Below are positions 1 through 7,809 of a DNA stretch of 64,000 nucleotides, in pieces. The DNA lies in NCBI RefSeq assembly GCF_003945545.1, contig NZ_CP029617.1:4883001-4947000 (forward strand). Direction: 5' to 3'. A program made the position numbers and the translations under genes. Position 1 is the first letter of the stretch; every line of letters begins with the position of its first letter. The stretch is from Streptomyces sp. WAC 01529. GTDB lineage: Bacteria; Actinomycetota; Actinomycetes; Streptomycetales; Streptomycetaceae. A model generated the notes under the pieces. The model worked only from the letters and a program-made list of their open reading frames with translations, did no database searches and was not told where the DNA came from.

Positions 1-1
1 C

Positions 2-862
2 GTCGTCTTCAGCCACGGCTACTGCCTGAGCCAGGACTCCTGGCACTTCCAGCGGGCCGCCCTGCGCGGCGTGGTCCGCGCGGTCTACTGGGACCAGCGC
101 AGCCATGCCCGCTCCGGGCGGGGCGTCGACCAGGCCGAGCGTGATGTGCCGGTCTCCATCGACCAGTTGGGGCGCGATCTGAAGGCCGTCATCGACGCGG
201 CCGCGCCCGAGGGGCCGCTCGTCCTCGTCGGGCACTCCATGGGCGGCATGACGACGATGGCCCTCGCCGACCAGTTCCCCGAGCTGATCCGCGACCGCGT
301 CGTGGCCGTCGCCCTCGTCGGTACGTCGTCGGGGAAGCTCGGTCAGGTGAATTTCGGGCTTCCGGTCGCCGGGATGAACGCGGTCCGCCGGGTGCTGCCC
401 GGCGTGCTGCGGGCGCTCGGCTCGCAGGCGGAGCTGGTGGAGCGGGGGCGGCGGGCCACCGCCGACCTCTTCGCCGGGGTCATCAAGCGCTACTCGTTCT
501 CGCGCAGGGACGTGGACCCGGCGATCGCGCGGTTCGCGGAGCGGATGATCGAGGCGACGCCGATCGACGTGGTCGCGGAGTTCTACCCGGCGTTCGCCGA
601 GCACGACAAGGCGGCGGCGCTCGGGCACTTCGCCGGGCTGCCGGTGCTGGTGCTCGCGGGGGAGAAGGACCTGGTCACGCCGAGCGAGCACAGCGAGGCG
701 ATCGCGGCGGTGCTGCCGGACGCCGATCTTGTGCTGGTCCCCGACGCCGGGCACCTGGTCATGCTGGAGCACCCCGAGGTGGTCTCGGACCGTCTCGCGG
801 AGCTGCTGGCGAGGGCGGGCGCCGGGCGGGCGGCAGCCGATGCGGGGTCGTCCAGCGGCTAA
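2..862 (+). CDS. alpha/beta hydrolase (5' end outside window)
   Basis: Partial gene; the frame is open from the first bases of the window, so the start lies upstream. Visible alpha/beta-hydrolase landmarks are an HG oxyanion motif (HGYCLS) at the very start, the nucleophile elbow GHSMGG, a late Asp in GEKDLVTPSEHS and the catalytic His in DAGHLVMLEHP, in the usual Ser-Asp-His order. No signal peptide can be judged because the N-terminus is missing. The substrate cannot be told from sequence. It ends 10 nt before tsaE on the same strand, so the two are probably co-transcribed. The family assignment is strong; the function is open. Confidence 0.85.
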   Translation, partial: VVFSHGYCLSQDSWHFQRAALRGVVRAVYWDQRSHARSGRGVDQAERDVPVSIDQLGRDLKAVIDAAAPEGPLVLVGHSMGGMTTMALADQFPELIRDRVVAVALVGTSSGKLGQVNFGLPVAGMNAVRRVLPGVLRALGSQAELVERGRRATADLFAGVIKRYSFSRRDVDPAIARFAERMIEATPIDVVAEFYPAFAEHDKAAALGHFAGLPVLVLAGEKDLVTPSEHSEAIAAVLPDADLVLVPDAGHLVMLEHPEVVSDRLAELLARAGAGRAAADAGSSSG

Positions 863-872
863 CGTGGACGGT

Positions 873-1385
873 ATGGAAGCACCGCACCACCAGGCCCCCG
901 CCAACGTACTCAAGATCACCGTCAACTCCCCCGAACAGATGGGCGAGTTGGGCCGCCGCCTCGCGAAACTCCTGCGCCCCGGTGACCTCGTGATGCTCAC
1001 CGGCGAGCTGGGCGCCGGAAAGACGACGCTGACCCGCGGCCTCGGTGAGGGCCTCGGCGTGCGCGGCGCCGTCACCTCCCCGACCTTCGTCATCGCCCGC
1101 GTCCACCCCCCGCTCGGGCAGGGCCCCGCGCTGGTGCACGTCGACGCGTACCGCCTGGGCGGCGGGCTCGACGAGATGGAGGACCTGGACCTCGACGTCT
1201 CGCTGCCCGACTCGGTGGTCGTCGTCGAGTGGGGCGAGGGCAAGGTCGAGGAGCTGTCGGACGACCGGCTGCACGTCGTCATCGACCGGGCCGTGGGCGA
1301 CACGACGGACGAGGTGCGCGAGGTGACGCTGACCGGGCTCGGCGGGCGGTGGTCGGACGCGGACCTGGCGTCGCTCGCGGCGTGA
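873..1385 (+). CDS. tsaE: tRNA t6A37 biosynthesis ATPase TsaE
   Basis: About 170 residues, normal for TsaE. The P-loop is GELGAGKTT near residue 50, followed by the family signature TSPTF and later VVVVEWGEG. TsaE is the ATPase that drives the TsaB-TsaD complex making N6-threonylcarbamoyl-adenosine at position 37 of ANN-decoding tRNAs. I chose the ATG at 873 because it gives the family length; the frame is open much further upstream but that part overlaps the hydrolase. The upstream bases contain only a weak ribosome binding site. Its partners tsaB and tsaD lie 1-2 kb downstream on the same strand, interrupted by a small ORF and a minus-strand gene. Confidence 0.93.
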   Translation: MEAPHHQAPANVLKITVNSPEQMGELGRRLAKLLRPGDLVMLTGELGAGKTTLTRGLGEGLGVRGAVTSPTFVIARVHPPLGQGPALVHVDAYRLGGGLDEMEDLDLDVSLPDSVVVVEWGEGKVEELSDDRLHVVIDRAVGDTTDEVREVTLTGLGGRWSDADLASLAA

Positions 1386-1528
1386 GCCGCGCGGGGCGTT
1401 CGGCCTCGGTCACGCGGCGCCCCGCGGCCTGAGTCGCGGCGGCTCGGTAGGTTCACCCAAGGTTCCGACAAGCCGTCGGCAAAATCTTGCGTTGCGTGCG
1501 CCGGGCGTGGTCACATGGGTACCGGTAC

Positions 1529-1548
1529 TGGTTAGGTCTACCTAACCA
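1529..1548. promoter_or_regulatory. 9-bp inverted repeat, possible operator
   Basis: TGGTTAGGT and ACCTAACCA are perfect inverted arms around a CT centre, lying about 30 nt before the small ORF at 1579. The TTAGGT half-site resembles part of the iron-regulator (DmdR/IdeR) box, but the spacing is wrong for the 19-bp box. It could be a repressor site or a hairpin in the leader of the small ORF. Confidence 0.45.
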
Positions 1549-1578
1549 CGTCTGCCCCCGGGAGCCCAGGAGGCATCC

Positions 1579-1791
1579 ATGCCGGCTTCAGAACGTGACG
1601 TACAGCCGCGGCCGCCGCACGTGCTGCCGGGACCTGTGGCCGTCTCGCGCCCCGCGCACCCGTCGATGAGTGAACTGCTGGCCTCGTGCGCCGCCGCGAC
1701 CGCGGTCTCCACGCCGCCGCGCGATCCGGCGCCCCGCGCTCCGGCGCCCGCCGGGAGCACCCCTACGGAACGACGACGACCTTCTTGCTGA
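1579..1791 (+). CDS. small hypothetical protein, strong ribosome binding site
   Basis: A 70-residue ORF starting at ATG with a perfect AGGAGG five bases upstream (1568-1573), which is the main reason to believe it. Codons in the middle have G/C at nearly all third positions. The product is Pro/Arg-rich with a short helical stretch SELLASCAAATAVSTPP; there is no signal peptide, membrane segment or known domain. Its last 29 bases overlap the 3' end of the convergent gene at 1763. It sits between tsaE and tsaB and follows a palindrome at 1529-1548. I do not recognise a function; a short regulatory or uncharacterised conserved peptide is possible. Confidence 0.5.
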   Translation: MPASERDVQPRPPHVLPGPVAVSRPAHPSMSELLASCAAATAVSTPPRDPAPRAPAPAGSTPTERRRPSC

Positions 1792-2308
1792 TCGTCGCGA
1801 ACTCCCACATGGCGTTGCCGTGCGCGCGCGACTCACGGATGCCGCCCGTCTTCTTCGACGGGTCCGGCTTCGGCGTCGAGCCGTCGACCGCCGCGCTGAA
1901 ACCGATCGTGATCCCGTCGACGGTCGTGAACCGCACGACGTGCTCGATCGGCACCCCGTCCGAACCGGTGACGGTCCCCGAGCGCGAGGTGACGGCGTAC
2001 GTGCCCGGGGCGGGGTCCACCGAGCCAGGCGTGACCTGGAACGTGATCCGCGGCTTGCCGGACGCCTCGACCAGCCAGACCCGGTCCTCGCTCACGGAGT
2101 ACACGACCCGCTCGCCCGCGCCGGACTCGGCCGGCACCACCGCCGGGTTCGCCCGGTCCCTGGGGGAGCGGGGGGCGCTGGCGCCCGGCGACTGCTCGGG
2201 CTTGGCCGGATCGGGAACGCCGGCCGAGGCCTGATAGGCGAGGAAACCGATCGCGGCGACCGCGGCGGCGGTGAGCCCGGCCACAAATCCCGAGCTGCTC
2301 CTTGACAC
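1763..2308 (-). CDS. membrane-anchored L,D-transpeptidase-like protein lacking catalytic Cys
   Basis: About 181 residues from a GTG start: a short basic N-terminus, one hydrophobic segment (residues about 7-27), a Pro/Ser-rich linker, then a beta-rich domain containing RVWLVEASG, PAPGTYAV and near the end KKTGGIRESRAHGNAMWEF. The last part resembles the YkuD/L,D-transpeptidase signature (SHGCIR) with Gly where the catalytic Cys should be, so cross-linking activity is unlikely. The start is uncertain because the upstream sequence has only a loose purine-rich site. It is transcribed against tsaE and tsaB. The YkuD relation is inferred from motif resemblance and is moderate at best. Confidence 0.7.
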   Translation of the reverse strand: MSRSSSGFVAGLTAAAVAAIGFLAYQASAGVPDPAKPEQSPGASAPRSPRDRANPAVVPAESGAGERVVYSVSEDRVWLVEASGKPRITFQVTPGSVDPAPGTYAVTSRSGTVTGSDGVPIEHVVRFTTVDGITIGFSAAVDGSTPKPDPSKKTGGIRESRAHGNAMWEFATISKKVVVVP

Positions 2309-2419
2309 CTTGCGCCACCCACCTTTTCGTACTGCGACGGCTGTGAGGCGACGGTAGCAGGGGGTAACCGACATCCCGGGGCGGCCGTGCGGCGGGCGCG
2401 GGAGCCGTAGGCTGTTCGC

Positions 2420-3076
2420 GTGCTCTTGCTCGCTCTTGATACCGCAACGCCCGCCGTCACCGTCGCCCTCCACGACGGCTCGTCCGTCGTGGCCCAGTCG
2501 AGCCAGGTGGACGCCCGGCGCCACGGGGAGCTGCTGCTCCCGGCCGTCGACCGCGTGCTCGCCGACGCAGGTCTGAGACTCGACGCCGTCACCGCCGTCG
2601 TCGCCGGAGTGGGCCCCGGCCCCTACACCGGGCTGCGCGTCGGCCTGATGACCGCCGACACGTTCGGCCTCGCCCTCGGCGTGCCCGTGCACGGGATCTG
2701 CACGCTGGACGGCCTCGCCTACGCCTCCGGCATCGAGTCCGGCCCCTTCGTGGTCGCCACCGACGCCCGGCGCAAGGAGGTCTACTGGGCGCGCTACGAC
2801 GACGTGCGCACGAGAGCGAGCGAGCCCGCGGTCGACCGGCCCGCGGACATCGCCGCCGAGGTCGCGGGGCTGCCCGCCGTCGGCGCGGGCGCGCTGCTCT
2901 ACCCCGACACCTTCCCCGACGCCCGCGCCCCCGAGCACGTCTCGGCGGCGGCGCTCGCGTCCCTGGCCGCGGAGAGGCTGGCCGCGGGCGAGGAACTGCC
3001 CGAGCCCCGGCCGCTGTACCTGCGCCGCCCCGACGCGCAGGTGCCCAAGAACTACAAGGTGGTCACACCCAAGTGA
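2420..3076 (+). CDS. tsaB: tRNA t6A37 biosynthesis protein TsaB
   Basis: 218 residues, GTG start. It begins with the ASKHA-fold strand LLALDTATPAVTVAL and carries the family motif GPGPYTGLRVGL near residue 70. TsaB is an inactive paralogue of TsaD that heterodimerises with it and scaffolds TsaE during t6A synthesis. The stop overlaps the start of rimI by 4 nt, and rimI in turn overlaps tsaD, so tsaB-rimI-tsaD form a tightly coupled operon. The promoter must lie in the short gap shared with the divergent gene at 1763-2308. Confidence 0.95.
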   Translation: MLLLALDTATPAVTVALHDGSSVVAQSSQVDARRHGELLLPAVDRVLADAGLRLDAVTAVVAGVGPGPYTGLRVGLMTADTFGLALGVPVHGICTLDGLAYASGIESGPFVVATDARRKEVYWARYDDVRTRASEPAVDRPADIAAEVAGLPAVGAGALLYPDTFPDARAPEHVSAAALASLAAERLAAGEELPEPRPLYLRRPDAQVPKNYKVVTPK

Positions 3077-3603
3077 CCGAGGCGACCGAGGTGCCCGCGG
3101 CCGCCGGGCTGCGCGAGATGCGCTGGTGGGACATTGACGCGGTGTTCGCCCTGGAGAAGGAGCTCTTCCCCGACGACGCCTGGTCGCGCGGCATGTTCTG
3201 GTCCGAGCTGGCCCACTCGCGCGGACCGCTGGCCACCCGCCGCTATGTGGTGGCCATGGACGGCGACCGCCTCGTCGGGTACGCGGGGCTCGCCGCCTCC
3301 GGGGACCTCGCCGACGTCCAGACCATCGCCGTCGCCCGCGACCACTGGGGCACCGGGCTCGGCGCCCGGCTGCTCACCGATCTGCTGCAGGCCGCGACCG
3401 CCTTCGAGTGCCCCCAGGTCATGCTCGAAGTACGGGTCGACAACACCAGGGCGCAGAAGCTGTACGAGCGCTTCGGCTTCGAGCCCATCGGCTTCCGGCG
3501 CGGCTACTACCAGCCCGGCAACGTGGACGCCCTGGTCATGCGCCGCACCGATCCCTCCACCCCCGCACCGACTGGCGTACAAGGAACCGAGATTCATGGC
3601 TGA
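3073..3603 (+). CDS. rimI: GNAT acetyltransferase RimI (ribosomal protein bS18 N-alpha-acetyltransferase)
   Basis: 176 residues, GTG start overlapping the tsaB stop in a GTGA arrangement. The GNAT fold is clear: the acetyl-CoA pyrophosphate-binding loop is in DHWGTGLGARLL (residues about 92-103), followed by VMLEVRVDNTRAQKLYERFGF, the usual motif B region, and GYYQPGNVDALVM at the end. RimI acetylates the N-terminus of ribosomal protein S18 in E. coli; in actinobacteria its targets are probably broader. Linkage to tsaB and tsaD is the common bacterial arrangement. The last 8 nt overlap tsaD. Confidence 0.92.
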   Translation: MTEATEVPAAAGLREMRWWDIDAVFALEKELFPDDAWSRGMFWSELAHSRGPLATRRYVVAMDGDRLVGYAGLAASGDLADVQTIAVARDHWGTGLGARLLTDLLQAATAFECPQVMLEVRVDNTRAQKLYERFGFEPIGFRRGYYQPGNVDALVMRRTDPSTPAPTGVQGTEIHG

Positions 3604-4714
3604 CTCGCGCGACGAACCCCTCGTCCTCGGCATCGAGACCTCCTGCGACGAGACCGGCGTCGGCATCGTCCGCGGCACGACCCTGCTCGCCGACGCCGTC
3701 GCCTCCAGCGTCGACGAGCACGCCCGGTTCGGCGGCGTCGTGCCCGAGGTCGCCTCCCGCGCGCACCTGGAGGCGATGGTGCCGACCATCGAGCGCGCCC
3801 TGAAGGAAGCGGGGGTGAGCGCGAAGGACCTCGACGGCATCGCGGTGACCGCCGGGCCCGGGCTCGCGGGCGCGCTGCTCGTCGGCGTCTCGGCCGCGAA
3901 GGCTTACGCGTACGCGCTCGGCAAGCCGCTGTACGGCGTCAACCACCTCGCCTCGCACATCTGCGTGGACCAGCTGGAGCACGGGCCGCTGCCCGAGCCG
4001 ACCATGGCGCTCCTGGTCTCCGGCGGCCACTCCTCGCTGCTGCTCTCCGCCGACATCACCTCGGACGTGCGGCCGCTCGGCTCGACCATCGACGACGCGG
4101 CGGGCGAGGCCTTCGACAAGATCGCGCGGGTGCTGAACCTCGGCTTCCCGGGCGGTCCCGTCATCGACCGGTACGCGCGCGAGGGCGACCCGAACGCCAT
4201 CGCCTTCCCGCGCGGGCTCACCGGGCCGCGCGACCCCGCGTACGACTTCTCCTTCTCGGGTCTGAAGACGTCCGTCGCCCGCTGGATCGAGGCGAAGCGG
4301 GCCGCGGGCGAGGACGTGCCGGTGCGGGACGTGTCGGCCTCCTTCCAGGAGGCGGTCGTCGACGTGCTGACCCGCAAGGCCGTGCGCGCCTGCAAGGACG
4401 AGGGCGTCGACCACCTCATGATCGGCGGTGGCGTGGCCGCCAACTCGCGGCTCCGCGCGCTGGCGCAGGAGCGGTGCGAGAAGGCCGGGATCCGCCTGCG
4501 CGTGCCGCGCCCGAAGCTCTGCACGGACAACGGCGCGATGGTCGCGGCCCTCGGCGCGGAGATGGTGGCGCGCAACCGTTCGGCGTCGGCCTGGGACCTG
4601 TCGGCGGACTCGTCGCTGCCGGTGACGGAGCCGCACGTGCCGGGCCACGCGCACACGCACGCGCACGATCACGACCATGTGCACGAGGTCAGCAAGGGGA
4701 ACCTGTACTCGTGA
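3596..4714 (+). CDS. tsaD: tRNA t6A37 transferase catalytic subunit TsaD with His-rich tail
   Basis: 372 residues from ATG 3596. It has the ASKHA N-terminal motif LGIETSCDETGVGIV, the metal-binding VNHLASHICV (HxxxH) and a second phosphate-binding stretch LLVSGGHSSLLL, all expected for TsaD/Kae1, the enzyme that transfers threonylcarbamoyl to A37. The length is slightly above average because of a C-terminal extension of about 25 residues dominated by His-x repeats (HAHTHAHDHDHVH). That tail is unusual for TsaD and might bind or store divalent metal. It overlaps rimI by 8 nt upstream and the next small gene by 4 nt downstream. Confidence 0.95.
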   Translation: MADSRDEPLVLGIETSCDETGVGIVRGTTLLADAVASSVDEHARFGGVVPEVASRAHLEAMVPTIERALKEAGVSAKDLDGIAVTAGPGLAGALLVGVSAAKAYAYALGKPLYGVNHLASHICVDQLEHGPLPEPTMALLVSGGHSSLLLSADITSDVRPLGSTIDDAAGEAFDKIARVLNLGFPGGPVIDRYAREGDPNAIAFPRGLTGPRDPAYDFSFSGLKTSVARWIEAKRAAGEDVPVRDVSASFQEAVVDVLTRKAVRACKDEGVDHLMIGGGVAANSRLRALAQERCEKAGIRLRVPRPKLCTDNGAMVAALGAEMVARNRSASAWDLSADSSLPVTEPHVPGHAHTHAHDHDHVHEVSKGNLYS

Positions 4715-4968
4715 GCGTCGCGCTGATGTGGGAGGCCCGTGCCGTGGAGGGGCGGGGCGCCGAGCTGCTCGCGTGGGCGCGCGAACAGCGGTTCGACGTC
4801 GCGCCGCTGCGGCGGGAGACCTTCCGCGCGCCGCAGGACCGGGTCCTCGTCATCACCTGGTGGGACGCGGCGTACGACGCCGACCTGCCGGAACTGCCGG
4901 AGCCCGCACCGGAGTTGGTGACACGGGCGGTGCATCGCTGGCGTTTCGAGCCGGTCGACGCGGACTGA
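4711..4968 (+). CDS. small conserved hypothetical protein
   Basis: 85 residues, GTG start sharing GTGA with the tsaD stop, so translational coupling is likely. The product begins with VALMWEARAVEGRGAELL and contains VLVITWWDAAYD; the pattern of short strands and a helix would suit a small ferredoxin-like alpha/beta domain, but I do not recognise a family. It is acidic, soluble and without cysteine. Context suggests expression with the t6A genes but not a role in that pathway. Confidence 0.75.
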   Translation: MSVALMWEARAVEGRGAELLAWAREQRFDVAPLRRETFRAPQDRVLVITWWDAAYDADLPELPEPAPELVTRAVHRWRFEPVDAD

Positions 4969-5060
4969 CGCTCACCGCTGGCGGTGCGTCAATAAGTACC
5001 GCCAAGCGGGGGCGTGTGGGTGCCGCGCGGCAGGGGTGGTGGTTGCTCGCGCAGTTCCCC

Positions 5061-5101
5061 GCGCCCCTTACGGGGCCCGTGGTGCGCCCCGTAAGGGGCG
5101 C
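5061..5101. repeat. 16-bp inverted repeat of a dispersed GC-rich hairpin family
   Basis: Arms 5061-5076 and 5086-5101 are perfectly complementary (core GCGCCCCTTACGGGGC) with a 9-nt loop. The flank CGCGCAGTTCCCC at 5047-5060 is shared with the element at 10109-10177 and, in reverse, at about 33850-33887. It lies between the convergent ends of the 4711 gene and the methyltransferase, so it probably also serves as a two-way terminator. Confidence 0.8.
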
Positions 5102-5127
5102 GAGGATCCGCCGGTGTACGGGGGCCC

Positions 5128-6402
5128 TCAGCGCACCGGATGGCCGATCAGCATCGTCGGCGCGCCCGCCACCCGCGTCAGGAACACCGTCGCCGCGTTC
5201 TTGCCCTGCGGCTTCACCTTGCGGCGCAGTTCCTCCGGCTCCACCGCCGAGCCCCGCTTCTTCACCGTCAGGGTGCCGACCTCCCGCTCCCTCAGCAGGG
5301 CCTTCAGCTTCTTCACGCCGAAGGGGAGCCGGTCGGTGATCTCGTACGCCACCGCGTAGGGCGTCTCGTGCAGCGCGTCGGACGTGACGTACGCGATGGT
5401 CTCGTCGATCAGCCCGCCGCCGACCCGTGCCGCGACCTCCGCGACCAGATGCGCACGGATGACGGCGCCGTCGGGCTCGTACAAGTACCGCCCCACGGGC
5501 CGCACTCCGGGGTCGGGCAGCATCGTGGCCAGCGGGCTCCACAGGGAGACGTTCCGGGGCAGGAGCGTCGCGCGGTGCGAGGCGGGCGCGTCCGTGCCGA
5601 ACCACAGCACGGCCTCCTTCACGTCGCCGCCGTCCGAGATCCACTCGGCCTCGGCCTCGGCGGGGATCGCCTCGTGCGGGATGCCGGGGGCGATCTTCAG
5701 CGCGGCGCGCGGGGCCGCGCGGGCCGTCTCGATCGCCCAGGACAGCGGCGGGGAGTAGGACTCCGGGTCGAAGATGCGGCCGCGCTTGGAGGAGCGCCGC
5801 GCCGGGTCCACGAACACCGCGTCGTACGCCGACGTGTCCACGTCGGTGACATCGGCCTCCCGGACCTCGATCAGATCGGCGAGGCCGAGCGCCCGGGCGT
5901 TGGCGCGGGCGACCGCGCAGGTGAGCGGGGACCGGTCGACGGCGAGCACGGAGATCCCGGCCCGCGCGAGGGCGATCGCGTCGCCGCCGATGCCGCAGCA
6001 CAGGTCGGCGAGGGAACGCACCCCCAGCTTCCTGAAGCTCGCGGCGCGATGGGTGGCGACGGAGGCGCGGGTGGACTGCTCGACCCCGTCGGGCGTGAAG
6101 AACATCCGGGCCGCGTCCTCGGCGCCGAACTTCGCCGCGGCCCGCCGGCGCAGCCGCGCCTGGGCGAGGGCGGCCGAGACCAGCGGCGCCGGGTGGTCGC
6201 GGCGCAGCCGGGTGGCGGCGGCCAGCTCCTGCGCGGGCTCGACGTCCCGCACCTCGTCGAGCAGGGCGCGGCCCGCTTCGGTGAGCAGGGCGGCGAAGGC
6301 GGCGAGGGGATCGCCGAGGCCGGTGTCCTTGGTGCCTCCGGTGGCGCGGTCGGCGGCAGGGGCGCTCGGCGGCGGCGTGTTCGGGTCGTTCACCCGCCCC
6401 AT
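5128..6402 (-). CDS. class I SAM-dependent methyltransferase (THUMP-like C-terminal domain)
   Basis: About 424 residues from ATG 6402; a GTG three codons later is an alternative start. The SAM-binding glycine loop is DLCCGIGGDAIALARAG near the middle, followed by LAVDRSPLTCAVARANA (acidic residue at the end of strand beta2) and FVDPARRSSKRGRIF in the place of the usual D/NPP motif. The C-terminal third (KKLKALLREREVGTLTVKKRG) matches the THUMP-like module that follows these methyltransferases in actinobacteria. This suggests an RNA substrate, but that is inference. It diverges from the deacetylase gene at 6485 with an 82-nt shared gap. Confidence 0.82.
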   Translation of the reverse strand: MGRVNDPNTPPPSAPAADRATGGTKDTGLGDPLAAFAALLTEAGRALLDEVRDVEPAQELAAATRLRRDHPAPLVSAALAQARLRRRAAAKFGAEDAARMFFTPDGVEQSTRASVATHRAASFRKLGVRSLADLCCGIGGDAIALARAGISVLAVDRSPLTCAVARANARALGLADLIEVREADVTDVDTSAYDAVFVDPARRSSKRGRIFDPESYSPPLSWAIETARAAPRAALKIAPGIPHEAIPAEAEAEWISDGGDVKEAVLWFGTDAPASHRATLLPRNVSLWSPLATMLPDPGVRPVGRYLYEPDGAVIRAHLVAEVAARVGGGLIDETIAYVTSDALHETPYAVAYEITDRLPFGVKKLKALLREREVGTLTVKKRGSAVEPEELRRKVKPQGKNAATVFLTRVAGAPTMLIGHPVR

Positions 6403-6484
6403 TGTGGGCCAGTCGGTGGATGGTGCGCGGCCGGTGGCGGTGTCGGCCCCTGGGAGCGCCGGTGAGCTGCGAGGATCCGGCGCC

Positions 6485-7411
6485 ATGCAACTTGTACGAC
6501 AAAAGGAAGAATCCGCCGCACGGCGGAAGAATCAGACGCGTGCCGTCGTGGCGGTCCTGACCGCCGCGGCGATCGCCTCGGGCTGCGCCTCCGGGGACGG
6601 CTCCGACCCCGTGCGGCCCGCCCACGGCCAGCAGCCGCTCAAGGCCCCGCCCGCCAGGGCCCTCGACTCCTACGCCCAGCAGCTGGGCGCCGCCCAGGCC
6701 GCCCGGGTCGCGGCCGCCAAGCGCTGGCGCCTCGCCAAGACCCCGCTGGCCGCGCCCGCACCCCCGAGGGCGAAGCCGCGGCTCACGACCCGCAAGGGCT
6801 TCGAGGTCAAGGGTCAGGCCAAACTGCCGCCGGTCTTCACGACCATCCCGACCAAGCAGAAGGTCGTCTTCCTCACCATCGACGACGGCGCCGAGAAGGA
6901 CCCGGCGCTGCTGCGGATGATGAGCGACCTGAAGATCCCGTACACCGCGTTCCTCAGCGACTACCTGGTCAAGGAGGACTACGCGTACTTCAAGAAGATG
7001 CAGTCGCGCGGGGTGACCCTGAACAACCACACCCTCAACCACCGCTACATGCCCGGTCTTTCGTACGAGGGTCAGCGCCGCGAGATCTGCGGCATGCAGG
7101 ACACCATCGAGAAGCACTACGGCAAGCGGCCCGAACTCTTCCGCCCGCCCTACGGCAACTACAACGAGGACACGCTGCGGGCCGCGAAGTCCTGCGGCAT
7201 CAAGGCGGTGCCGCTGTGGAACTCCGAGGTCTTCGCGGACCGCATGGAGTACCGCGAGTGGGACCGTGACCTGCACCCCGGTGACATCATCCTCACCCAC
7301 TTCAGGGGCCGCGAGGACTGGAAGGGCACCATGCCCGACATGGTCCGCAGACTCATGAAGACGGTCACGGACAAGGGGTACGCGGTGGCCAGGCTGGAGG
7401 ACTACCTGTGA
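6485..7411 (+). CDS. lipoprotein polysaccharide deacetylase (NodB domain)
   Basis: 308 residues. A basic N-terminus, a hydrophobic stretch and the lipobox IASGC near residue 33 mark a secreted lipoprotein. The NodB (carbohydrate esterase 4) domain has its five landmarks: TIDDG with the metal Asp, HTLNH with the zinc His pair, RPPYG, a later Trp region (PLWNSEV) and ILTHF. The first motif reads TIDDGA where TFDDG is usual. It probably removes acetyl groups from peptidoglycan or another wall glycan outside the membrane. It is followed directly, with a 4-nt overlap, by a second small lipoprotein gene. Confidence 0.93.
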   Translation: MQLVRQKEESAARRKNQTRAVVAVLTAAAIASGCASGDGSDPVRPAHGQQPLKAPPARALDSYAQQLGAAQAARVAAAKRWRLAKTPLAAPAPPRAKPRLTTRKGFEVKGQAKLPPVFTTIPTKQKVVFLTIDDGAEKDPALLRMMSDLKIPYTAFLSDYLVKEDYAYFKKMQSRGVTLNNHTLNHRYMPGLSYEGQRREICGMQDTIEKHYGKRPELFRPPYGNYNEDTLRAAKSCGIKAVPLWNSEVFADRMEYREWDRDLHPGDIILTHFRGREDWKGTMPDMVRRLMKTVTDKGYAVARLEDYL

Positions 7412-7746
7412 CCCGGCGGGCGCGAGCGCACCGCCGCCTCCTCGCCGGGGCCCTCCTGTGCGGAGTACTCGCGCCCGCGCTGCTGACGTCCTGCGCGGAG
7501 TCGGTCGACCCGATCGAGCGACTGGGCCGCAAGGCCGCGGAGAAGCTCCCCGACAGGGAGCCGCCCGCTCCCGCCTGTGGGCAGGCGTTCCGCAGGGCGG
7601 AACGGGTGGGCACAGCCCCAGGTGCCGGGCGACAGAAAACGAGGCCTCCGCGAGCCGCAGACAGGGAACCCGCAGTCACCGAGAGCCGTTGCCCCGAACG
7701 GGGGAAAACGCCGCCTGCCCCGGCCCGGGGCACCTCGATCCGCTGA
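7408..7746 (+). CDS. small putative lipoprotein, possible decayed second deacetylase
   Basis: 112 residues, GTG start overlapping the deacetylase stop in GTGA. The first 60 residues are convincing: basic start, hydrophobic core and lipobox LLTSC, then SVDPIERLGRKAAEKLP. After residue 60 the sequence becomes Arg/Pro-rich and of low complexity and loses a recognisable fold. Tandem deacetylase lipoproteins are, as I recall, common before groES in Streptomyces; this could be the signal-peptide remnant of such a paralogue whose catalytic domain was lost. I cannot prove that. It ends about 20 nt before the groES operator region. Confidence 0.55.
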   Translation: MTRRARAHRRLLAGALLCGVLAPALLTSCAESVDPIERLGRKAAEKLPDREPPAPACGQAFRRAERVGTAPGAGRQKTRPPRAADREPAVTESRCPERGKTPPAPARGTSIR

Positions 7747-7762
7747 AGCCAGGCGCCGCCGA

Positions 7763-7789
7763 TTGGCACTCCGCTTGACCGAGTGCTAA
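7763..7789. promoter_or_regulatory. CIRCE operator 1 with groES promoter
   Basis: TTGGCACTC-N9-GAGTGCTAA matches the HrcA-binding CIRCE consensus with one change. A -35 like TTGACC (7775-7780) sits inside the spacer, with TAGTCT (7799-7804) 18 nt downstream as -10. HrcA bound here would block transcription of groES-groEL1 at normal temperature. Confidence 0.95.
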
Positions 7790-7809
7790 CCGCCGTCCTA
7801 GTCTCGCTC

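Noticed and set aside
1529..1548. Iron-box (DmdR/IdeR) reading of the palindrome
   Set aside because: The TTAGGT half-sites are there, but the 2-nt centre does not fit the 19-bp box; kept only as an unspecified operator candidate.
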